NCBI GenBank assembly: GCA_947447095.1
Contig: CANFIL010000075.1
Location: forward strand, 1-6,031
Direction of reading: 5' to 3'
DNA: 6,031 nt
From: Actinomycetota bacterium
GTDB taxonomy: Bacteria > Actinomycetota > Actinomycetes > S36-B12 > UBA5976
Part shown: positions 1-5,342 of the stretch, one piece after another
Layout: each line of letters opens with the position of its first letter
Numbering within the stretch: the stretch's first letter is position 1
Translations under genes and position numbers: made by a program
The notes under the pieces: model-generated
The model's database searches: none
What the model was told of the DNA's origin: nothing
What the model saw: only the letters and a program-made list of their open reading frames with translations

Positions 1-139
1 CGTCGATGTGCACGTGCGTCGACTTCGCGCAAAGCTTGGACCAGAAAACGAATCGCTTATCGGCACAGTGCGAAACGTCGGATACCGTTATGTGTCATCG
101 CCTATCTCTGAGGATCAGAACCACGAAGTTCTTGTCTAG
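1..139 (+). CDS. OmpR/PhoB-family response regulator, C-terminal fragment (possibly GlnR-like)
   Basis: The gene runs in from the left edge and only its last 45 codons, read from position 2, are visible, ending in TAG at 137-139. The fragment contains VDVHVRRLRAKLG followed by IGTVRNVGYRYV. These are the recognition helix and the beta-hairpin wing of the OmpR/PhoB winged-helix DNA-binding domain. After them comes a short acidic tail (SEDQNHEVLV) that is not part of the fold. The receiver domain lies outside the window, so phosphorylation residues cannot be checked. In mycobacteria the orphan nitrogen regulator GlnR is encoded immediately before mshD, which makes a GlnR-type regulator the favoured identity here. 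Wing and helix sequences alone cannot separate GlnR from other actinobacterial OmpR-type regulators. The stop codon is 2 nt before the mshD start, which suggests co-transcription and possibly translational coupling. The family call is secure; the GlnR call is inference. Confidence 0.9.
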   Translation, partial: VDVHVRRLRAKLGPENESLIGTVRNVGYRYVSSPISEDQNHEVLV

Positions 140-141
140 AC

Positions 142-1062
142 ATGGCATTTTCTATCGCGGCACTCTCCCATCTTGATGAGCAAGACACTGCTCGAGTTAA
201 AGAGCTGATTCAATCTGCAACGATCCAAGACGATCTTGCGCCACTATCAGAACATGTTTTGATTCATCTGCATCATGGTGGCGATGAGCATGACGAGCAC
301 ATCGTCGCGCGCTCAGCAGATGGCATCGTTATCGGTTACTTGCATCTTGACCAAACCGATGAGGTCGCGGGACCGGTTGTCGAACTCGTTGTGCACCCGA
401 GTCATCGACGTATCGGTGTCGGCACAGCGCTTGTCAACGCTGCAACAGAGCGCGCGCATGACGAGCGACTTCGGCTGTGGGCACACGGTGAATTGGCAAT
501 GGCGTATGCGCTCGCCGAAAATCTAGGATTCAAGAAAACACGAGAGTTATGGCAGATGCGCCGATCACTTTTTGCGGCCGTGCCGAAAGCGGCCGTGCCA
601 GAAGGCATCACGATTCGCAGCTTCATCGTGGGTCAGGACGAAGAGGCCTGGCTCGAACTCAATGCGGCTGCGTTCTCAGAGCACCCGGAGCAAGGACAGC
701 TCACCCGCAATGATCTTGATGTGCGCATGAGTGAGGCGTGGTTTGATCCTCGTGGATTCTTGCTTGCTTGCCGTGGCGACGAGCTCGTCGGATTTCACTG
801 GACCAAGATTCATGGTGGCCGACGAAGCGGCGGGCATGACCATCCAGAAATTGGTGAAATTTATGTTCTTGGCGTGCTTCCTGGCGAGCGAGGATCAGGC
901 CTTTCCAGAGCTCTTACCGTAAAAGGCCTCGAGCATTTACGTGAAGAAGGGCTCGGTGCAGCAATGCTTTATGTTGACGCGGACAACGAGGCCGCTAAAC
1001 ATCTCTACGAGTCAATCGGATTCATGCACTGGGACACCGACGTCATGTTTACAAAGAACTAG
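142..1062 (+). CDS. mshD: Mycothiol synthase (mycothiol acetyltransferase), tandem GNAT protein
   Basis: MshD performs the last step of mycothiol synthesis in the cytosol: it acetylates the cysteine amine of Cys-GlcN-Ins using acetyl-CoA. The 306 residues match the usual family length (about 300-315) and form two GNAT domains. The N-terminal domain (about 1-140) has the CoA-binding-type segment HPSHRRIGVGTAL at 85-97. The C-terminal domain (about 155-306) has GEIYVLGVLPGERGSGLSRA near 238-257, MLYVDADNEAA at 275-285 and LYESIGF at 288-294. Family hallmarks are HPEQGQLT (181-188), EAWFDPRGFLLA (198-209) and GFHWTKIH (217-224). In the C-terminal CoA loop, the last position of the canonical R-x-x-G-x-G/A motif is shifted or replaced by Ser (RGSGLS), which is probably tolerated. 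The ATG at 142 lies 2 nt after the upstream regulator's stop and has no strong Shine-Dalgarno, so coupling is likely. A strong hairpin follows the gene. The linker between domains has a small in-frame duplication, AAVPK/AAVPE. Confidence 0.95.
   Translation: MAFSIAALSHLDEQDTARVKELIQSATIQDDLAPLSEHVLIHLHHGGDEHDEHIVARSADGIVIGYLHLDQTDEVAGPVVELVVHPSHRRIGVGTALVNAATERAHDERLRLWAHGELAMAYALAENLGFKKTRELWQMRRSLFAAVPKAAVPEGITIRSFIVGQDEEAWLELNAAAFSEHPEQGQLTRNDLDVRMSEAWFDPRGFLLACRGDELVGFHWTKIHGGRRSGGHDHPEIGEIYVLGVLPGERGSGLSRALTVKGLEHLREEGLGAAMLYVDADNEAAKHLYESIGFMHWDTDVMFTKN
574..599 (+). repeat. 11-bp direct repeat, 15-bp period, in the mshD linker
   Basis: The sequence GCGGCCGTGCC occurs at 574-584 and again at 589-599, separated by GAAA. 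Because the period is 15 bp it keeps the reading frame and encodes AAVPK then AAVPE (residues 145-154), in the junction between the two GNAT domains of MshD. It looks like a local slippage duplication in a flexible linker. No regulatory role is implied. Confidence 0.8.
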
Positions 1063-1080
1063 GAAACAATTCTTGTCGAC

Positions 1081-1120
1081 AAATAAGTAAGGGCCACCTT
1101 TCGGTGGCCCTTACTTATTT
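1081..1120. terminator. Bidirectional intrinsic terminator between convergent genes
   Basis: Bases 1081-1098 pair perfectly with 1103-1120, giving an 18-bp stem closed by a TTTC loop. The stem has a GC-rich core (GGGCCACC/GGTGGCCC) near the loop and an AT-rich base. Read from either strand, the descending arm ends in TTACTTATTT, which can serve as the interrupted U-rich tract. The element starts 19 nt after the mshD stop and ends 10 nt before the stop of the convergent secreted-protein gene, so it probably terminates both transcripts. Confidence 0.9.
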
Positions 1121-1129
1121 AGTAATCAA

Positions 1130-3220
1130 CTAGTTGATGGTAATTGCATGTACTTCGTTAGCAGTTGCAATTTTTGTGTTGCCAGTAACAGCGATCTTGA
1201 CTAGACAAACGCCAAGCGCCTTACCAGTTACAACATAATTTGCACCAACCTTGGCAACCGTGCACTTCGGTGTGGTTGTTGATGTCACCACAACTGAGAG
1301 CGCCTGATTATTCTTGTTTGCAATGTTGAGCTTTGCGTTCTTCTTAAGCGTGGCCTTAGTCGCTGGATAATTCGGCTCGACCTTGTCATTGACCTTCACG
1401 GTTTTTGAAACTGCGGGGCTTGAAAAACTGCATTGGCCCGAGCAGCGTGAAAAGTCAATAATGGAGAAGTTTTTTCCTGTGTCGGTGCTCTTAACCGTGT
1501 AATTAACGCCGGTAAAGGGACTGAACTGTTGACCCATTTGCGCTGAAGGTGTCCATGTTCCTGCTGCGCTGAGTACTTCGCAGCCAGTACCCGTACCTGG
1601 GAAAACATTTCCGTTTGTAACTGTTCCGGCTGCACGTACTGCTGCACTTGGGCATCGCACCCAATTGAAAGTACGCGTTCCTGGAAGGTTGCTTTTCACA
1701 GCTGTCATCTTGGTTCCGACCTTGAGTACGGCTGTTGCAGCCCAGGTCACCTTCGGTGGAATGAAGCCGGCTGGCACAACAACTGGTGGTGGTCCACAAG
1801 TCGGAGGGCAGGTATTTCCGCCACCGCCACCGCCGGTCACTGTGTAGTTATTTGATTTCTCAGCACCAGCTGTCGAGAAAGTCTGATTAAGGATCTTTAC
1901 CTTTGACATGACTTTTGCATACACAGCAACACCGGATGGAATAACAGGACCGTTAGGACCAATCGTTGCGAACATACATGCGCCAGATACGCCGTAACCT
2001 GATCCGGAAGAAACAAATGAGTTATCCGACGCTTTATACAGATTGCAAGCCCAATCGCCCGCAGGTGGAACGTATGTTGTGGGAGTGAAAGATACACTTC
2101 CCTGCATTACACCTGCACCGAGCGTTCCGGTTCCGGTAGGGGCTACGGGTACGCAACTCTTAAGAATACTGACGTTGTTTTGATCGACAACGTCAAAAGT
2201 TTCGTCGACAGCCAGACCATTCGTAGTAATGGAGGTGTCGTACATTCCATACATTCCGCCAGCAGTTGCATACGCGTATAGCGGGGTTCCGGCATTAAGC
2301 CATGTTTGTAATCGACCTGCACTGAAATCAAAGCTAGTGTTTGCGACATCATTCATTCCGCCGTTTGTCAGCGTTGAATCGGAAATGCGGAAAGAAGTAG
2401 TATCCGGCGTCGTGCCGTTCAATTTGATACTTGGAGTAGCGATTGTGCTCGCTGAAATTTTTGCCGGATCGATACATCCAGCAGCTTTTGAGGAAACACC
2501 AGAAATTGTGCCACTGGCCGGTAAGTTGAAGCTCTGCCCGACACCTTGCACATTTACTAATGGTCCAGCATTGTCACTGACAGCAGTTTCGTAGTACAGA
2601 CCAGCTGTCGAAGCCGAATCAGCTACATAGGAAAGTGCTGATGCCGCAGATGGGCTTGAAGCCGTACCGTTGTCATAGATCTTTGGCGTTGAAGAGTACG
2701 TGCCCGCAGCTAAAGGATCGTCAGAGCCATAGCCAAGATTAATTGCTGCTGTCCAATCAATAGTCATCTTGGACGCCAGTGCTGGCACAGTAAAGGAATT
2801 CATGTCATTAAGCGGTTCACCACTGTGGCCATTGTTAATCTGACCGTCATCAATCGTTGCGTTATTTTCGTCATAAAATCTGAAATATGCATAGGTAATG
2901 ACAGGGCTAGAGCCATTCTGCAAAGTGAAGCCTGTGTCCTGTGTTCCAACAGTGATGACGTGCGAGCGTAAATCTGTTACGTCATCGTCAGCAAAGTCCA
3001 CTTGAAAATCAAGCCGACTATAAATTGAAGCAGGAATAACCACAGGTGTCGATGGTGTGGCTACGCGGACTTGGTAGTCAAATGATTTAACAATCGGCGC
3101 CGCAGTCGCATTTGATGGCGTAGCAACGGTAACCAAACCTGTCACAGCGATAGCTGTGGCACTTAATAGAGACAAACCGCGCTTTGCGGCGCGAGCAAAC
3201 TTATTGGACAACTTCGTCAC
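1130..3220 (-). CDS. Large exported protein with Ig-like C-terminal modules, function unknown
   Basis: This 696-residue protein is not a recognised enzyme. Residues 1-40 form a classical Sec signal peptide: a basic start (K3, K7, R10, K13, R14), a hydrophobic core at about 16-33 and an A38-T39-A40 cleavage site before A41. The mature part is rich in Ser, Thr, Gly and Ala and is predicted to be beta-rich. Two large N-terminal regions (about 42-215 and 220-460) have no motif I recognise. A linker of six glycines (463-468) leads to a CPPTCGPPP stretch (471-479). An Ig/PKD-like module follows at about 487-610, with KVTWAATAVLKVGTKMTA and FNWVRC motifs. A final bacterial Ig-like module (about 615-696) has the paired-Cys pattern PKCTV...GVCLVKI. 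There are 12 cysteines, an even number that fits disulfides in an exported protein. I see no LPxTG motif and no C-terminal membrane anchor, so it is secreted or loosely surface-bound. The start is GTG with a well-placed Shine-Dalgarno. Surface-layer, adhesin-like or binding roles are possible but unproven. Confidence 0.85.
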   Translation of the reverse strand: MTKLSNKFARAAKRGLSLLSATAIAVTGLVTVATPSNATAAPIVKSFDYQVRVATPSTPVVIPASIYSRLDFQVDFADDDVTDLRSHVITVGTQDTGFTLQNGSSPVITYAYFRFYDENNATIDDGQINNGHSGEPLNDMNSFTVPALASKMTIDWTAAINLGYGSDDPLAAGTYSSTPKIYDNGTASSPSAASALSYVADSASTAGLYYETAVSDNAGPLVNVQGVGQSFNLPASGTISGVSSKAAGCIDPAKISASTIATPSIKLNGTTPDTTSFRISDSTLTNGGMNDVANTSFDFSAGRLQTWLNAGTPLYAYATAGGMYGMYDTSITTNGLAVDETFDVVDQNNVSILKSCVPVAPTGTGTLGAGVMQGSVSFTPTTYVPPAGDWACNLYKASDNSFVSSGSGYGVSGACMFATIGPNGPVIPSGVAVYAKVMSKVKILNQTFSTAGAEKSNNYTVTGGGGGGNTCPPTCGPPPVVVPAGFIPPKVTWAATAVLKVGTKMTAVKSNLPGTRTFNWVRCPSAAVRAAGTVTNGNVFPGTGTGCEVLSAAGTWTPSAQMGQQFSPFTGVNYTVKSTDTGKNFSIIDFSRCSGQCSFSSPAVSKTVKVNDKVEPNYPATKATLKKNAKLNIANKNNQALSVVVTSTTTPKCTVAKVGANYVVTGKALGVCLVKIAVTGNTKIATANEVHAITIN

Positions 3221-3227
3221 AACACTT

Positions 3228-3232
3228 TCCTT
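3228..3232 (-). promoter_or_regulatory. Ribosome-binding site of the secreted-protein gene
   Basis: On the minus strand AAGGA (inside TAAGGAAAG) lies 7 nt before the GTG at 3220-3218. This is the clearest Shine-Dalgarno in the window. It supports GTG as the true start, which in turn gives a well-formed signal peptide. Confidence 0.75.
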
Positions 3233-3250
3233 ATGGGATACCCAAACAAT

Positions 3251-3270
3251 GGTCAGACTTCAGTCAGACC
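3251..3270. promoter_or_regulatory. Candidate operator: 20-bp dyad that also holds an 11-bp-period direct repeat
   Basis: The 20-bp element reads GGTCA GACTT CAGTC AGACC on the plus strand. It matches its own reverse complement at 16 of 20 positions (arms GGTCnGACT and AGTCnGACC). It also contains GTCAGAC twice, at 3252-3258 and 3263-3269, an 11-bp spacing of about one helical turn. It sits 31-50 bp upstream of the GTG start of the secreted-protein gene, where an operator or a 5'-leader hairpin would be placed. The GGTCA cores with 11-nt spacing loosely recall actinobacterial PhoP boxes, but the match is partial and I do not claim it. No convincing -35/-10 pair was seen around it. Confidence 0.35.
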
Positions 3271-3343
3271 TCTTCTAGTAAACCTCAGGAAATGCGATGC
3301 TTTCGACCATGAACGCGGGGGAAATCTTAAGAGGGAGTAAAAC

Positions 3344-3359
3344 GATGGGATAACCCATC
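3344..3359 (-). terminator. Short intrinsic terminator after the S51 operon
   Basis: On the minus strand GATGGG and CCCATC form a 6-bp stem with a TTAT loop, followed directly by GTTTTAC. The stem overlaps the TGA stop (3360-3358) of the 239-residue gene. It is short and its T-run is brief, so it may leak. It would separate the S51 pair from the secreted-protein gene that follows on the same strand. Confidence 0.5.
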
Positions 3360-4077
3360 ACAAAATTGTTGTGGCTTCCATAACAATTTTTTCACCCGCG
3401 GAAAATTGCTCACGATGTCCGTTTTGCAACAGCCAAACCGATTGCCTGCCACGAACTTCCCATTCGAAGGGGCCGCCGACTAAAGCCGTTTCCTCGTCAA
3501 TGCCAACAACATGCACGCCATCAGGCACATTCAACATTCGCATAGCTAGATCAGGGATCCACCCAAACATTTTGTCGAAGTGCGGCAAAACTCGTATGTG
3601 AGGAAGCAGTCCAAGTCCGCGTGTTTCACGCGGTGAATGAATACGTAGTGCCGGGATATGGTCGGCGATGGCCATGGCTCCAGCAGAACAGCCAGCCAAC
3701 GCTGCGCCAGCTTGCCATGCTTCGTGGATGGCTTGCCACACCAATGAATCGCGCAACGTGTCAGCGAGAAAATGTGGATTACCACCAGATAGATAAATGA
3801 GACCGGCGTTCTTGACCAGTTCGGCTTGATGTGGATCATTCGCATCATTGTTGTCGCGAACGACAACGGGAACCTGAGTCACACCAATGCGCTCTGCTTG
3901 TTTGGCTCCTAGATCAATCCAGCGACGCAAGGATTCGTCACCCTCGGGGGCCGCCGCGGTAGGAAGCTGAACATAAATGGGATTTCGTCCACTGATCAAA
4001 TCAGCCTCTATGTCTTGCATGACAGGCAGGTACTCGCCGGAACCGACGAGAGCAATTGGGCCTGGTTGCTGTGACAT
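3358..4077 (-). CDS. Peptidase S51-like protein (peptidase E / cyanophycinase superfamily)
   Basis: The 239 residues are close in length to peptidase E (about 230) and form a single S51 domain of the class-I glutamine-amidotransferase-like fold. Visible landmarks are the N-terminal strand and turn IALVGSGE (8-15), SGGNP (97-101) after a beta strand, and the nucleophile elbow GCSAGAMA (129-136) with probable catalytic Ser131. LPHFDKM (164-170) contains the probable catalytic His166, and GIDEETALV (192-200) is the conserved segment shared with cyanophycinases. No signal peptide is seen, so it is cytosolic. Known family members are serine hydrolases: peptidase E cleaves N-terminal Asp dipeptides and cyanophycinase cleaves cyanophycin. 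The substrate here cannot be read from sequence, and no cyanophycin synthetase gene is present. The ATG start lies 18 nt after the last base of the upstream 385-residue gene, without a clear Shine-Dalgarno, so it is probably co-transcribed and perhaps translationally coupled. Confidence 0.85.
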   Translation of the reverse strand: MSQQPGPIALVGSGEYLPVMQDIEADLISGRNPIYVQLPTAAAPEGDESLRRWIDLGAKQAERIGVTQVPVVVRDNNDANDPHQAELVKNAGLIYLSGGNPHFLADTLRDSLVWQAIHEAWQAGAALAGCSAGAMAIADHIPALRIHSPRETRGLGLLPHIRVLPHFDKMFGWIPDLAMRMLNVPDGVHVVGIDEETALVGGPFEWEVRGRQSVWLLQNGHREQFSAGEKIVMEATTIL

Positions 4078-4095
4078 ATCTATATTGACATCGAG

Positions 4096-5253
4096 CTACG
4101 AGCTCTGAATGTCCCATTGCGAACCATCAGATGTGTCTTTGATGGTGACGTGAAGCGATGTGAGTTGATCACGGATGGCATCTGCTTCGTCCCATCGACC
4201 ACCTGTACGAGCTGCATTTCGAGCCTGCAACAAGGCTTCGATGTATGGACCGACAACTGATTGCAGATCAACACGTGGCGACGCAGCAAGTTGTCCAAGT
4301 CGAGTGATCAGTGCATGGACCGTCGCACGCGTATCAATATCGCGATCCATCTCGTCGAGTTCAAGTAATGCATCAACGGCTGCCAAAACATTTCCGGTTT
4401 CCAATAACTCTTCAACTTCATCAGCGGCCACAAAGAGTGGTTCCGATGTTTCCGTAATAACACGCTCGACATCAGCCTGGCGTGCAATCTCGTCAATCGT
4501 GGTTTCGTCGCCACTCTTGACTTGCCACACGTGGTCACCCTTACGAACCGTCATGCTGCCGCGACCAAATACACGAACGACTTGCGTATCCAAATCAAAA
4601 CTCACACCGGTATGTTCATCGACACCAAGGACAAAAACGTCGGGTGGGAGTTGTGCTTCAAGTAAGCGAAGACGACGTTCACCCATGTAACAAAAACGGG
4701 TGTCGTGTGTTCCACCTTCACTGTTGTCAAAATGCGGAATGACAACTGCATTCAGTCCCGTGTGACGACCGAGCACATTCAAGCCTTCATTCCAAAATGG
4801 CGCTTGACCCACTTTGTAAATTTCGTAAACCGGAATAGTAAATGCACCAGCAGTTAACGCAGCGGCCGAAGCCAACACAAGAACTCCGCGCTCAAGAACT
4901 TCGTCGAAGTGAGGTGCGATGCCAGTGTCGCGCCACACCTTGAGTGCATACGACGGCGAACCAGGACCTGCGAACACCCAGTTCGCGCTACGTACTTGTG
5001 CGACAGCTTGAGCAACTTCAGAAGCGGACAAATCGGATGTGCGAAGCGATACTGCAGTCGTACTCGTTCCCACTGAATTGGCGAAGTAATCTTCGAGGCG
5101 CGAGGTTAGTTCATCTGCGTTTTCTTGGAATCCAAAGGGTGTATCCAAGACAATCCGGCCGCCTTGAGGCACGTCAGCCAAAATCCGCTGATGCGGCGTC
5201 ACCATCGTTGGGCTGGTTTCCCCGCTGCCCATAACCACTATTTGTCTAGTCAC
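4096..5253 (-). CDS. S51-like domain fused to a CysRS C-terminal-like domain
   Basis: This 385-residue protein has two parts. Residues 1-250 are an S51/GATase1-like domain: IVVMGSGETSP (5-15), FAGPGSPSYAL (94-104), the nucleophile-elbow equivalent LASAAAL (127-133) with Ser129, IPHFDNS (172-178) with His174, and LGVDEHTGVSFD (209-220). The usual SAGA is SAAA here, so Ser and His are kept but the elbow differs. Residues about 255-385 are mostly helical. They end in YIEALLQARNAAR (337-349), WDEADAIRDQL (354-364) and VTIKDTSDGSQW (369-380), which closely follow the C-terminal region of cysteinyl-tRNA synthetase (RnxAR...ADxIRDxL...DTxxGxxW). No aminoacylation catalytic domain is present, so it is not a tRNA synthetase. 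The start is GTG: an in-frame stop lies shortly upstream, and the next in-frame ATG (codon 8) would cut into the first beta strand. No well-spaced Shine-Dalgarno is seen. It is the first gene of a pair with the 239-residue paralogue. Function unknown. Confidence 0.85.
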   Translation of the reverse strand: MTRQIVVMGSGETSPTMVTPHQRILADVPQGGRIVLDTPFGFQENADELTSRLEDYFANSVGTSTTAVSLRTSDLSASEVAQAVAQVRSANWVFAGPGSPSYALKVWRDTGIAPHFDEVLERGVLVLASAAALTAGAFTIPVYEIYKVGQAPFWNEGLNVLGRHTGLNAVVIPHFDNSEGGTHDTRFCYMGERRLRLLEAQLPPDVFVLGVDEHTGVSFDLDTQVVRVFGRGSMTVRKGDHVWQVKSGDETTIDEIARQADVERVITETSEPLFVAADEVEELLETGNVLAAVDALLELDEMDRDIDTRATVHALITRLGQLAASPRVDLQSVVGPYIEALLQARNAARTGGRWDEADAIRDQLTSLHVTIKDTSDGSQWDIQSS

Positions 5254-5342
5254 CTCTAGATCATTGCATTGAATTGCCCTTTATTCATCTCGGGAAAGCC
5301 AAGCGTTAGAAGTTGTTAACCTGACTGTGCAAGGCTTTTCAC
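5254..5342. promoter_or_regulatory. Divergent intergenic region between the S51 operon and ppk
   Basis: These 89 nt separate two divergently transcribed genes and must hold the promoter for ppk and probably that of the S51 pair. I found no strong sigma-70-type -35/-10 pair in either direction. On the plus strand there is a weak ECF-like pair, GGAAA (5293-5297) and GTT (5315-5317), 17 nt apart, and a GTTAAC palindrome at 5315-5320. The AAGG at 5331-5334, 8 nt before the ppk ATG, is a modest Shine-Dalgarno. Individual elements are tentative. Confidence 0.5.

Noticed and set aside
1125..1138. A perfect 14-bp palindrome, ATCAACTAGTTGAT, next to the long terminator.
   Set aside because: It spans the last codons and the stop of the secreted-protein gene and lies beside a far stronger terminator stem. 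I see no sign that it is a separate regulatory site.
1818..1838. CCGCCA-type short tandem repeat that could be a phase-variable tract.
   Set aside because: It encodes the Gly6 linker of the secreted protein. The copies are triplets, so slippage would change linker length without switching the gene off, and the tract is short.
3344..3352. Tiny plus-strand reading frame ATG GGA TAA preceded by a GAGGG purine tract.
   Set aside because: It has two sense codons and overlaps the terminator and stop of the minus-strand gene, so it is chance.
4096..4491. A truncated cysteinyl-tRNA synthetase gene or pseudogene fused by frameshift.
   Set aside because: The reading frame is continuous with the S51-like domain, there is no disrupted synthetase core upstream, and the reading frame is intact from GTG to stop.
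4175..4690. Plus-strand open frame of 171 codons opposite the 385-residue gene.
   Set aside because: Its translation is Ser/Arg/Thr-rich low-complexity sequence typical of an antisense shadow, and it has no ribosome-binding site or recognisable motif.
3358..5253. Cyanophycin degradation operon.
   Set aside because: The S51 fold and GxDExT segment fit the superfamily, but no cyanophycin synthetase is present and the substrate cannot be inferred, so a cyanophycinase name would overstate the evidence.
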